Shown piece after piece: positions 1 to 7,984 of a stretch of 12,945 nucleotides of DNA (position 1 is its first letter; each line of letters begins with the position of its first letter). Position numbers and translations under genes: made by a program. The notes below the pieces were generated by a model that saw nothing but the letters and a program-made list of their open reading frames with translations, was not told the origin of the DNA and ran no database searches. This DNA comes from Candidatus Pacearchaeota archaeon (lineage in GTDB: Archaea > Nanobdellota > Nanobdellia > Pacearchaeales > GW2011-AR1): assembly GCA_016186375.1 (NCBI GenBank), contig JACPLS010000071.1:1-12945 (forward strand), in the 5' to 3' direction.

Positions 1-87
1 GCGTATGGAAAACCTACTAATGAAAAGAATATTAGAGACAAAATAGACTTATTTCTCTCACTGAAAAAGAGGTTTGAAAATGATTAA
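1..87 (+). CDS. C-terminal end of an unidentified protein (5' end outside the window)
   Basis: Frame 1 is open from the first base and encodes 28 residues ending in KKRFEND before TAA at 85-87. The peptide is hydrophilic, rich in Lys, Asp and Asn, and looks helical; neither of the other two plus frames is open across this stretch. The stop overlaps the start of the next gene: the bases ATGATTAA at 80-87 contain both the ATG of the nucleotidyltransferase gene and this stop. Such an 8-base overlap is typical of two translationally coupled genes in one operon. Too little is present to assign a family. A small regulatory or partner protein for the nucleotidyltransferase is possible but only a guess. 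Confidence 0.5.
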   Translation, partial: AYGKPTNEKNIRDKIDLFLSLKKRFEND

Positions 88-679
88 AGCATATGCTAGT
101 TATTTTGTTTCATATCTTATTGCTAATTTGAATAAAAAAGACTTATCCAATTTAAAAGCAATAATCTTATTTGGCTCTGCAGCAAGGGAAGAAGCAACTA
201 AAGAGAGCGATATTGATATTTTTATAGACATCAAAAAAGATCAGAAAAATCTTAATAAAAAAGTAGATGAGATAACAAATAATTACTACAAAAGCAGAGA
301 AGCATTACTTTTCAAAACTAAAGGCATAGATAATAAAATAAATATTGTAATAGGAAAAATTGACAAATGGAAAGATCTTAAAAAAAGTATAGAAAGTAAC
401 GGTATATATCTCTATAGTTTCTATGTATCAACAAAAATGGAAGGAAAAAAGAAAGCCTTAATTTTCTGGAATAAGATAAAAAGAAACAGGGGCGCGTTCT
501 TAAACAAAATATATGGATTTAAAGTAAAAGACAAAAAGTACAGGGGTCTTTTAGAGGAATTTCAAGGTGAAAAATTAGGAAAAAGCACAATTCTTATTCC
601 GATAGAATACAGAGAAGACCTAATAAAAGTTCTAAAATATTATGGTGTTAATGCAAGAATAATTGAAGTTTATGCTTAG
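80..679 (+). CDS. nucleotidyltransferase-fold protein (MNT/pol-beta-like NTase domain plus archaeal C-terminal domain)
   Basis: The predicted 199-aa soluble protein carries the nucleotidyltransferase signature near its N-terminus: Gly32-Ser33 followed by Ser43-Asp-Ile-Asp46, i.e. the GSxxR...SDID motif that binds nucleotide and metal. Members of this superfamily transfer a nucleotidyl group to protein, RNA or small-molecule acceptors; the acceptor cannot be read here. The strand expected to supply the third carboxylate reads KINIVIG (residues 86-92), with Asn88 where Asp is common, so activity may be altered. Residues about 125-199 form a basic extra domain, so it is longer than a minimal MNT toxin. 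I chose ATG at 80 because AGAGGT at 68-73 sits six bases upstream; an in-frame TTG at 74 would add two residues. It overlaps the preceding gene and is probably co-transcribed. No HEPN gene follows, which argues weakly against a HEPN/MNT toxin pair. Confidence 0.8.
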   Translation: MIKAYASYFVSYLIANLNKKDLSNLKAIILFGSAAREEATKESDIDIFIDIKKDQKNLNKKVDEITNNYYKSREALLFKTKGIDNKINIVIGKIDKWKDLKKSIESNGIYLYSFYVSTKMEGKKKALIFWNKIKRNRGAFLNKIYGFKVKDKKYRGLLEEFQGEKLGKSTILIPIEYREDLIKVLKYYGVNARIIEVYA

Positions 680-690
680 ATTTTCATTCA

Positions 691-714
691 TTTACTTTTT
701 AGAAAAGCTAAAAG
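691..714 (+). terminator. possible T-rich terminator after the nucleotidyltransferase gene
   Basis: Eleven bases after the stop codon there is a T-rich tract (TTTACTTTTT, 691-700). Archaeal transcription often ends in such tracts without a stable hairpin. A weak ACTTTT/AAAAGT pairing (694-699 with 709-714) overlaps it. Assigned from position and composition only. Confidence 0.3.
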
Positions 715-998
715 TTTAATTACACTAATTAATATATCTCGTTATCAAATACATCATAAAATTGACAACTTTAATTTACCCCTATTCTGACAATAGCCAA
801 ATTATTACAGCTTTAACCATAATTATTTACAGTATTAATTTATCTTCGGTATTTTGGTTAGAAGATGCATTTTTAAGATTTCTTACTATATGAAAATTAA
901 CTTAAAAAGAGAGTTTTTCAAAACCCTCAATTATGTTATCAATCAAATTTAATATTAAAAATAATTAATCAAATAATCTTCAGAATTAAATCCATAGT

Positions 999-1004
999 AA
1001 AAAA
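999..1004 (-). terminator. possible T6 terminator of the giant surface-protein operon
   Basis: On the minus strand a run of six T lies about 30 bases after the stop codon of the 1399-aa gene, in very AT-rich sequence. It is a reasonable candidate for the archaeal oligo-T termination site of the leftward operon, but there is no supporting hairpin. Confidence 0.3.
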
Positions 1005-1033
1005 TCATTAATAATTAAAATATTTTAATAAAA

Positions 1034-4000
1034 TTAACCAATAGAAACTCTTGTCTCTTTATATTTGTGTTCAGGTTCAGGCTCATTAAGGTCGTTCAAA
1101 TATAAATCAATTGCTTTCTTCATCTTCCTTCTCCGAAATTCATAATACCCTAACCCTAAAATAATTGCAATAACAATCGCAATTAACACATAAAAGAAAA
1201 TAGAGCTTTCATAAATCTTTTTTACTTCTTTCTCTAATGATCTCCTACTTATTAATCTCTTGCAGCCATTAATTGCTTCATCAACTTTCTTTGTTGCTTC
1301 TTCAAAATTCTTATTCTCATAATATTTCTCTGCCTCTTTCACTAATTCCTGTGCTTCGGCGCATTCTGGATTCTCTATAATCAATTGCTTAAAGAAAATA
1401 ATTTTCTCCTTAATATGCGCCCCTTCTGTAACTGTCAAAACCATTGACGCCCAGTCGCTATAAACAGGACTCTCAACAGTTCCATTAACAATAACATTAT
1501 AAGTTCCTGTATTTCCTCCAGTTCTAACAGTCAGAGATACATTTTCACTTTTACCAGGATTTAGAATTTCTATTCTCGTTACATTAAAAGATGTCGTAAC
1601 ATCGCTATTTAATTTCCCTTCAAGGAGAACGTAACTTGTTAAATCAATACCTCTTAAAATTTCTGTCCCTTGATTAGCCACCTGTAAAGAAACAAGAATT
1701 ATATCATTCGGTTCTGCACTCACAGTTCCTGGAAGTATTAATTTTAACGAAACCGGTTTAGGAACTTCTTTAGTTGTTGTTCCTCCACCGCCACCTCCGC
1801 CTCCACTGCTTGGTGTTGATGTTGTTGTCGGTGTTGTAAATGTTACTCTAAAATAATTGCTCGTAGCATTTGTAATAGTCCTATTCCCAGAGTCTAAATC
1901 ACTTGCTGTAATATTCAAAGTTTCTATTATCGCAATTGTTGCACTTAAATTTAATATCCAATCAGATGAAATAGCAGTAGTAATACTACTGCTGGAAGAA
2001 TTGCTTCTAATTGTAAAATTAAGTGTTTGGTTAATCCTTACATCAGAAAAGTCTATATCGGAGAAATAAGCTGTAAGATTAATTTGTAATGGTGTTCCAT
2101 ATGGCCCGGACATATCATTAATTAATCCTGAAAAACTAACATCTGAATTTATATGGCTTATATTAAAGCTAAAGTTTCTCGTCTGATTTAAATCAGGATA
2201 AAGGGGATTAAAAACAAAAAGAGTTAAATTTACAAATCCTCCAAATGTTTCATCTGTGAAGTTTGGAGTAAAACTCCAAGTATAATTAGTCATGTTAGCA
2301 ATTGCACTAATGTTATTTCTTAAATTACTACCTAACGTAAAATACCAAGTAAGGTTATCTCCAACACTATGATTAACAACAAAAGTCGATAAATTGCTTT
2401 GATTATTTTCTACAAGATTAAAAACAAATCCAGCAGCTGGAGCTAAAATGCTGAGAGTATCATAAATATGTAAGTAGAAATCATTTGAAGTATTTTCTCC
2501 GTTTGTATCTCTAACTGTAATATTTATTCTGTATATTCCTCCATGTGTTCTATTAAAAGTCACATTAATTACACCAGTTAGATTATTAAAAACAGTCGAA
2601 TTAAAAAAAGAAGTCCCATTAATAAAAACCCCAGTAAAAGTAAAGTTCGAGCTAGTACTATCGTTCCCATCTTCAACATCAGTAGCATTTATATCAAAAT
2701 AAAAAGTCCTGTTAATCGTAGATGTTTGATTTCCTAATGCACCTAAAACAGGCCTATGATTAATGCTCCCAACAGTCAAATTAAATCTTATTAAATTTGA
2801 AGCATTTGTTGCATCACTTATGTTTATTGTAATGTTATAATTTCCCAGAGATGCTTTTCCAGGAATAAATGTAGTAGTGAATAAAGACCTATTTGCATTA
2901 GTTCCAGAGTCAGTTGGAAAAGAATTATCTCGTGTAAAATTAAAAAGTGACGTATTTACCCCCTGAATAGTTAAATTCAAGCTCAATGTTTCGTTATAAT
3001 ATCCTCTTTGTCCTGAGAGAATCCTTAGGTCTTCATCTTGTGCAAAAACACTTATAGTTGTCACATTATCCTCTGTTGCATTAATATTTGAATTAGCATC
3101 TATAGTTGCATTTGTAATTGTCAAAGGTCTTTCAATAATAGGTAAATCCTGAATATTTAAGACTGTAAAATTAAATATAAGACTTGATCCGGTTGCATTA
3201 TCAGATACATTTATAGTAACATAATGAAGCCCGACATCAACATCTGTTGGAGTAAAATTAACTACTCCAGTACTTGAATTCAATATAAATCCGGGAAATG
3301 CACTGTTGTTAGTAAAAGTAAAATTGAGAACATCATTATCGGCATCGCTAACATTCGCACTCAAATTAAGATAAAATACTGTTCCCTCATTTAAGCTATG
3401 ATTGGTTATTGTAGAAGAATTCCATTGTGGTGCGTTATTTCCAACTACCCTAATTATGAATATCCTTGAGTCACTGGAAAAATTATTGTAATCTCTAACA
3501 CTGATATTTATTGTGTGGTTCCCAATTCCCAAATCATTTGGATTAAAAGTGATCTGCGCTCTTGTTTTGTTAGTGCCAGTTATTTGTCCAATAGAAGTAA
3601 TATTAACATAAGGCGTCCTATTCGAGCTAAAAGATATATTTTCATTGTAAATTGTCTTATCAGGAATTAGCACGTTTTCATCTGTTGCATTTACTAATAC
3701 AGTATAATTATTTGTTGTATATGCAGTTATATTTGATATAGTGTCAAGAGAAACAGATGCATTTATAAAATTTATAAAGAAATAAAATCTAGTTGAATTT
3801 ATGCCTTTAGGATTTCCGGTATCGTTTATGGAAATATTTATAGACCAATTTCCCACATTTTCAGCTCGTGGTGTGAAATTGACTATATATGTAGTATTAT
3901 AAAGCAAAGTTGAATTTAATACTTGTGTGTATGTGCTATTGAAATATGTTCCGTTCGAGAAAGTGTACCAGGAAAAATTTGCGCTTATAGTAATATTATT

Positions 4001-5233
4001 GTCCTCGTCGTTGTCAGAAACATTAACTCTGCACGTAAATCTGGTTCCTTCAGTAGCGTTTCTTTCATTATCGCAAGTATATCTGAAATATGGTGCCTCG
4101 TTTATGTTCAAAACAGAAAAATTAACATATAGTCCTCTTGAAGCATTGTAAGGAGAAAGATAATTATTAGTATCTCGAACTGAAAAATTGATTGTATAAT
4201 TTCCTACATCATTCTTAACTGGAGTAAAAGAAATGTTTATAGCTGTTGAATTAACTGAAAATTGCGTTGAATTAAAGAGTGTACAATCTGTGCTATTCCT
4301 ATAACTCCAAGAGGCAGTTGTGCAGTTTAAAAAAGTAATGTTAAATACAAAAGGCAAGTCGCTTTCTTCATCATTTCCAAGTATAATAAAATTAAATAAA
4401 CTAGAAATATTAAATGTTTTATTGTCAAGATTTAAAAAATTAGGAGGGTCATTCAATCCGGTTATACTGACAGGCAAAGTTGCAATATCGTTGCCTCCAT
4501 CACTATCAGTTGCAGTAAAAATAAGGTTTTGTGATTGGCTTACATTCATATTAGTCTTATTCACAGTTAAAAATCCCTGTGAAGTTAATGTATAATTTGT
4601 CAAAGTTGTGCTATTACTCTGGTTTGCAAACAGAAGAGTTGCAATATCATTAACATCATCTTCAACAGTTCTATTTGATAAATTAAATGTGCACAAAGTA
4701 TCTTCAGTACAAGAGAGAGCTGTCATTGCTCCAGTTAATTCTGTTTTATTTATCCAAGGCCTAGTGTTCCTTATTGTAAAATTATCATTTAATGTTACAT
4801 TTCCATATATACTAGTACAGTTAATTTCATATGTAAAATTTCCTTTCCGTGTAAAATTAGCACTAAATTGCCATAAAAAGCCAGTAGTATTAAAAGTCAT
4901 ATTAGAATAATTATTAAATAAACCAGATACTGATGCATTAAATTTTATTGTGCAATTTCCATTTCCTTGTGAACCATTTACGATTGCAAAAGAAGAATTT
5001 GTAAAGTTTGCATAAAATGAAAAATTCCAATCTCCTGTTACCTTACTATATATCGCCCCATAACTCAAATTTAAGCCACTCACACTTCCCAACGGCCAAA
5101 TTGATAAATTTGCATTGCTGTTTGAGTCTGAATTAAATGCCTCTATTCTCAATGATAAAATAATAATTATAAATACAATAAATAATATTATTACAGTAGT
5201 TAATTTTTCCCATTCTTCATTCTCTTTTTTCAT
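1034..5233 (-). CDS. giant membrane-anchored Ig/cadherin-like surface protein with very dense N-glycosylation sequons
   Basis: The 1399-aa protein starts with a hydrophobic segment (residues about 12-30) that directs export. Residues about 33-1135 are a string of beta-sandwich repeats of roughly 90-130 residues, at least seven or eight by eye. Each ends in a variant of 'NFTP..DVGNYTINISVRD', the pattern of dystroglycan-type cadherin-like and He_PIG Ig-like domains. An all-Gly linker (about 1143-1151) leads to a further Ig-like domain (about 1161-1268), then a charged helical hairpin with one Cys per helix, a transmembrane segment (about 1344-1364) and a basic tail of 35 residues. I hand-counted about 118 N-X-S/T sequons, only three of them after the Gly linker. 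The protein is probably a glycosylated stalk, adhesin or S-layer component standing on the outer membrane face. ATG lies four bases after the upstream stop, without a clear Shine-Dalgarno site, suggesting translational coupling. Ligand unknown. Confidence 0.85.
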   Translation of the reverse strand: MKKENEEWEKLTTVIILFIVFIIIILSLRIEAFNSDSNSNANLSIWPLGSVSGLNLSYGAIYSKVTGDWNFSFYANFTNSSFAIVNGSQGNGNCTIKFNASVSGLFNNYSNMTFNTTGFLWQFSANFTRKGNFTYEINCTSIYGNVTLNDNFTIRNTRPWINKTELTGAMTALSCTEDTLCTFNLSNRTVEDDVNDIATLLFANQSNSTTLTNYTLTSQGFLTVNKTNMNVSQSQNLIFTATDSDGGNDIATLPVSITGLNDPPNFLNLDNKTFNISSLFNFIILGNDEESDLPFVFNITFLNCTTASWSYRNSTDCTLFNSTQFSVNSTAINISFTPVKNDVGNYTINFSVRDTNNYLSPYNASRGLYVNFSVLNINEAPYFRYTCDNERNATEGTRFTCRVNVSDNDEDNNITISANFSWYTFSNGTYFNSTYTQVLNSTLLYNTTYIVNFTPRAENVGNWSINISINDTGNPKGINSTRFYFFINFINASVSLDTISNITAYTTNNYTVLVNATDENVLIPDKTIYNENISFSSNRTPYVNITSIGQITGTNKTRAQITFNPNDLGIGNHTINISVRDYNNFSSDSRIFIIRVVGNNAPQWNSSTITNHSLNEGTVFYLNLSANVSDADNDVLNFTFTNNSAFPGFILNSSTGVVNFTPTDVDVGLHYVTINVSDNATGSSLIFNFTVLNIQDLPIIERPLTITNATIDANSNINATEDNVTTISVFAQDEDLRILSGQRGYYNETLSLNLTIQGVNTSLFNFTRDNSFPTDSGTNANRSLFTTTFIPGKASLGNYNITINISDATNASNLIRFNLTVGSINHRPVLGALGNQTSTINRTFYFDINATDVEDGNDSTSSNFTFTGVFINGTSFFNSTVFNNLTGVINVTFNRTHGGIYRINITVRDTNGENTSNDFYLHIYDTLSILAPAAGFVFNLVENNQSNLSTFVVNHSVGDNLTWYFTLGSNLRNNISAIANMTNYTWSFTPNFTDETFGGFVNLTLFVFNPLYPDLNQTRNFSFNISHINSDVSFSGLINDMSGPYGTPLQINLTAYFSDIDFSDVRINQTLNFTIRSNSSSSSITTAISSDWILNLSATIAIIETLNITASDLDSGNRTITNATSNYFRVTFTTPTTTSTPSSGGGGGGGGTTTKEVPKPVSLKLILPGTVSAEPNDIILVSLQVANQGTEILRGIDLTSYVLLEGKLNSDVTTSFNVTRIEILNPGKSENVSLTVRTGGNTGTYNVIVNGTVESPVYSDWASMVLTVTEGAHIKEKIIFFKQLIIENPECAEAQELVKEAEKYYENKNFEEATKKVDEAINGCKRLISRRSLEKEVKKIYESSIFFYVLIAIVIAIILGLGYYEFRRRKMKKAIDLYLNDLNEPEPEHKYKETRVSIG

Positions 5234-5237
5234 ATTA

Positions 5238-7304
5238 TTATATAAATTCTGCTTCTTCTACACTTTTCCTCAATTTTTCTATTATATTTTTTTGTTTTTG
5301 CTTTCTTCTCCAAAGCAAGATAAGTAACATTATGGCAATGCTTAGAAGAATTACTATTAAAATGTATTGAAATGACTTATTGGATACAATTTTAGTTATA
5401 GGACACCTCTTAATGCAAGGTCCTCCGCAATCAATTTGATCCTCGCCTTGATTTTTTATCCCATCAGAACAAGTTGCACAAGACACACACGGACCTCCGC
5501 AATCAACCAGAACCTCGCACTTTCCATCATGACAATTTTTAATTTTATCAATACAAGTTGGCACAGGAGTATAATAACAAGCCTGCACTTCTGAAGGCTT
5601 TGTTTTGTTTATTACATTACTTGTGCAATTCTTAACATCGACACAAGCTCGTGGCTGATATCCACATACTTCAGCACTAAATCCAAAAACTAAACAACCT
5701 TTATTAATGAAGGCACTAACATCGTTTATAATTTTAGTAACACTGATGGAAATACTCGAAGATTCTCCAATTCCAGTACCAGATTCAGAAGATTTATTTG
5801 AATCTGTATTCAATGATTGACAACTATCCCAATCTGTACATCCCCATAATGGTTCACAAGCTGTAATTCCAGCTCCTACTCCGCCTCCACCTCCGCCTGC
5901 TGCTCCGCCTGCTGCTCCGCTTGGACAGACTACATTTGTTATCGTAATATTCCATTGTTGCGTTGCATTAAGCAAACCATCGGTAACGTCAAGTTTTACT
6001 CTCTTTACTCCAGAAACACCACAACCAAAATTATAACTAAAACTTGGTGTTAGAGAACTACTATCTCTCTCTATAAAAGCATCATCAATATACCAATAAT
6101 CATCAGTAATTGTTCCATCCGCGTCTTTTACTGTCGCATTAAAATACAAATTGTTTGTTCCAGCTGCAGTAAAATTACTGGAATTCGGATAAAAATTAAG
6201 AATTTCTGGGGCTCTGTTTTGATTTGTTACAGTAAGGCTAAAGTTAACGCAAGATGTCAAATTGCTTCCTGTCTGCCCGCACAAACTTATGTTAGGATGA
6301 ATATTTTGCAAAGCTCTATCTGTTGCACAGACACTTAAATTGTAAACTCCTACATGCGTTGCATTAGGGCTAACATTCATTATTCCTATAACACTTATAT
6401 TGAAAAATCCAATTCCAGATAAAAATGTAAGATTAAAAGTAAAGTTTCCTGATGTCCTGTTTCCGCTTTCAATATCTGAAATTACAACCTCTTTATAAAA
6501 AGTGCTGTTTTCTCCTTGTGTCCAAACTGTTTGAACTCCAATATTATCAATTGTTGGAAAATTGTTAATTTCGATAACAGAGATATTTGTCAACTTTGAA
6601 TCAGTATATTGTGCATCACTAACATCAACTGTTTCACTATGATTTCCTACATTGCTCTTTCCTAATGTTCCAGTAAAAATTTGAATTGAAGTATTCATAA
6701 CGCCTCCGTTAGTTCTTGTTGGAGAAACAAAAAATGGAATATTTGGTGTTATTCCAACAGTCAAAACATCCTCATCAATATCACTAGCATTGAAATAAGC
6801 ACTAAATGAAGTTCCTTCACAAGCATAATGTTGCCCTGCCAAATTATTAACTGCGGGTGCAGAATTTGGAACAGAAATAAAGAAAGTGACATTATTATTA
6901 TATATTCTTCCAGAAGAATCATTTGTAAATACTTCAATCCTATTCTGCCATCTTACGGCAGCAAAGCTTATATTCGGTGTAAAAATAACATTTTGTTTAT
7001 TGTAAGTATTATGTTGCAGATCAAATAAACTATACCACCATGTTTGGGGAATAATACCGGTCGATGTTACATTAAGGTCTATAGAATAATTCGCACCAAT
7101 GCTAAAAGAATAGGTTGTATTTAATGGGCTAGATATATTTAATGTAGCAAGCGATCCTTCGATAAATATTGCGAATGAGCCTACAATAGAAGCTCCTCCA
7201 GTTATTCTCTGAAAAAATAATGGATTCTTAACAACAACGATTATCTGTAACGTACTAAATATTATTATCAAACAAAGGATCACCCAAACAACTCTTTTTT
7301 TCAT
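5238..7304 (-). CDS. membrane-anchored Ig-like surface protein with Cys-rich (TSP1-like and DCGGPC) juxtamembrane module
   Basis: Numbering from TTG at 7325 (695 aa), the features are: hydrophobic export/anchor segment (about 12-32); Ig-like beta-sandwich repeats (about 50-465) with about 27 N-glycosylation sequons; a Gly/Ala-rich linker (about 467-485); a Cys-rich region (490-641, 18 Cys); a transmembrane helix (about 654-672) and a short basic tail. The Cys-rich part opens with CEPLWGCTDWDSC and continues with RACVDVKNC, a pattern resembling thrombospondin type-1 modules in archaeal surface proteins. Two DCGGPC units follow, the second inside CSDGIKNQGEDQIDCGGPC. The protein probably stands on the membrane beside the 1399-aa giant, four bases downstream. 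I prefer ATG at 7304 because it gives a classical MKKR n-region; GGGAG abuts this ATG directly, too close for ordinary use, so the in-frame TTG at 7325 remains possible. Confidence 0.8.
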   Translation of the reverse strand: MKKRVVWVILCLIIIFSTLQIIVVVKNPLFFQRITGGASIVGSFAIFIEGSLATLNISSPLNTTYSFSIGANYSIDLNVTSTGIIPQTWWYSLFDLQHNTYNKQNVIFTPNISFAAVRWQNRIEVFTNDSSGRIYNNNVTFFISVPNSAPAVNNLAGQHYACEGTSFSAYFNASDIDEDVLTVGITPNIPFFVSPTRTNGGVMNTSIQIFTGTLGKSNVGNHSETVDVSDAQYTDSKLTNISVIEINNFPTIDNIGVQTVWTQGENSTFYKEVVISDIESGNRTSGNFTFNLTFLSGIGFFNISVIGIMNVSPNATHVGVYNLSVCATDRALQNIHPNISLCGQTGSNLTSCVNFSLTVTNQNRAPEILNFYPNSSNFTAAGTNNLYFNATVKDADGTITDDYWYIDDAFIERDSSSLTPSFSYNFGCGVSGVKRVKLDVTDGLLNATQQWNITITNVVCPSGAAGGAAGGGGGGVGAGITACEPLWGCTDWDSCQSLNTDSNKSSESGTGIGESSSISISVTKIINDVSAFINKGCLVFGFSAEVCGYQPRACVDVKNCTSNVINKTKPSEVQACYYTPVPTCIDKIKNCHDGKCEVLVDCGGPCVSCATCSDGIKNQGEDQIDCGGPCIKRCPITKIVSNKSFQYILIVILLSIAIMLLILLWRRKQKQKNIIEKLRKSVEEAEFI

Positions 7305-7340
7305 CTCCCTTAAAGAATAAATCAATATAAAAACATTGCT

Positions 7341-7350
7341 CCTTTATATG
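7341..7350 (-). promoter_or_regulatory. possible TATA box for the 5238-7304 gene
   Basis: The minus strand reads CATATAAAGG here, a moderate match to an archaeal TATA element. It lies about 40 bases before the preferred ATG at 7304, which would give a short leader. The AAAGGAG within and just after it could instead be a ribosome binding site, so the assignment is uncertain. Confidence 0.3.
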
Positions 7351-7362
7351 AGTAGGAAATTG

Positions 7363-7407
7363 TCAAGAACTCCGGAATAAATTCCGGAGCGTGAACAGAG
7401 TTCTTGA
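7363..7407. repeat. compound inverted repeat A (9-bp inner and 10-bp outer arms sharing three bases)
   Basis: The inner arms CTCCGGAAT (7370-7378) and ATTCCGGAG (7381-7389) are perfectly complementary. The outer arms TCAAGAACTC (7363-7372) and GAGTTCTTGA (7398-7407) are also perfectly complementary and share the CTC at 7370-7372 with the inner arm. In the minus-strand transcript the 16-base 3' arm can pair continuously with two separated 5' pieces, leaving an 11-base bulge, or can shift by three base pairs. The repeat is far richer in G and C than its surroundings. It lies between two genes of the surface-protein cluster. No U-tract follows on the minus strand, so a simple terminator is not well supported. 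Confidence 0.85.
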
Positions 7408-7414
7408 GCACCTC

Positions 7415-7473
7415 GAAAATTATTTTTGCTTTCTCGCAAACTTAAGTAAGGAGTTTACGCAAAAATAATTTTC
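7415..7473. repeat. inverted repeat B, perfect 15-bp arms with a 29-base loop
   Basis: GAAAATTATTTTTGC (7415-7429) and GCAAAAATAATTTTC (7459-7473) are perfect reverse complements. The loop can fold further: CGCAAACT against AGTTTACG pairs with one mismatch, extending the stem inward. The loop also contains ACTTAAGTAA, repeated at 7527-7536. Together with repeat A, only seven bases away, this forms a double-hairpin element in the gap between the 148-aa and the 688-aa genes. Candidate roles are an RNA stability or processing element that sets unequal expression within the operon, or a small palindromic mobile remnant. Confidence 0.85.
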
Positions 7474-7537
7474 TTAGTATTATAGATTAATTTATCCAAT
7501 CTCCTTAATCATCTTTTTTTTAAAATACTTAAGTAAA

Positions 7538-7984
7538 TTATTCCTTCTTCCAAAAAACAAATTCCAATTTCCCTGAATAATTTCCAAACCCAGATTCTTT
7601 TGAAGCCCTTATTACTAAAGGAACTTTCCTGCTCTCTCCTGGTTCAAGAATAATATTTTCTTCAGTTGTTAAAAATTGTCTCAAGACACCAGAAGCGAAA
7701 ACCTTAACATAAATTGGAAATGAATATTCATTTCCAATAATAACATTCCTTGAAGAACTTCCTCCTGGAGTTATTGTTCCATACGTAAGCGCGGTTTTGT
7801 TTAAGTCAAAACCTCCAAAATCTCCTATAGAAAATAAAACATCAACTTTCTCAATCTTTAAAGAACCTTTATATGGATTCATGGACTTAACAGTATAAAT
7901 AACACCTAATAAAACAATTCCTATCAGTATTGCAATAATAATCATTTTTGCAACAATTATTTTCTCATCTTTTTCTTTTACCAT
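7538..7984 (-). CDS. N-anchored small Ig-like protein, possible assembly helper of the surface operon
   Basis: The 148-aa protein has a charged N-terminus, one transmembrane segment (about residues 13-32) and an extracellular beta-sandwich domain (about 39-146). The domain shows the pattern 'L.YGTI.PG', a mid-domain strand YSFPIYVKVFASG, a proline/glycine turn ILEPGES and a closing GFGNYSGKLEFVF. This is the general shape of archaeal Ig-like domains related to the ones in the neighbouring 395-aa protein. I chose ATG at 7984 because AGGAAG sits two bases upstream in the minus strand; an ATG at 8029 would add 15 charged residues and a longer overlap. With ATG 7984 the gene overlaps the preceding one by 20 bases, which indicates translational coupling and possibly a joint function. 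A role as folding partner or accessory subunit is inferred from fold and context. Confidence 0.75.
   Translation of the reverse strand: MVKEKDEKIIVAKMIIIAILIGIVLLGVIYTVKSMNPYKGSLKIEKVDVLFSIGDFGGFDLNKTALTYGTITPGGSSSRNVIIGNEYSFPIYVKVFASGVLRQFLTTEENIILEPGESRKVPLVIRASKESGFGNYSGKLEFVFWKKE

Larger units (their letters stand above)
680..1033. other. AT-rich intergenic region between convergent genes, no gene seen
   Basis: This 354-base stretch separates the ends of two convergent genes. All frames are broken by frequent stops and I see no RNA-gene signature. It holds T-rich tracts, a weak hairpin with one mismatch at 909-928 (GAGAGTTTT/AAAACCCTC), and highly AT-rich sequence from about 950 to 1033. 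It most likely serves as a bidirectional termination zone. Confidence 0.6.

Noticed and set aside
80..679. HEPN/MNT toxin-antitoxin pair
   Set aside because: The protein is longer than MNT antitoxins, has an extra C-terminal domain, and the visible part of the upstream gene shows no HEPN RxxxxH motif; the rest of that gene is outside the window.
909..928. Hairpin GAGAGTTTT/AAAACCCTC as a defined terminator
   Set aside because: One mismatch in a short stem, 230 bases beyond the nearest plus-strand stop, no following T-tract; could occur by chance in AT-rich sequence.
1780..1810. Gly-codon run and other simple repeats as possible CRISPR or tandem-repeat array
   Set aside because: They are in-frame Gly linker codons within a long coding sequence; no regularly spaced repeats with unique spacers exist in the window.
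1857..4910. Several plus-strand open frames of 61-100 codons opposite the giant surface gene
   Set aside because: They lie entirely within the 1399-aa minus-strand gene, lack ribosome sites and code for hydrophobic low-complexity peptides expected as antisense of Asn/Thr/Ser/Phe-rich repeats.
7363..7473. Double hairpin as tRNA or known riboswitch
   Set aside because: No cloverleaf or TPsiC-like GGTTCRANYC box, and no riboswitch consensus that I recognise.
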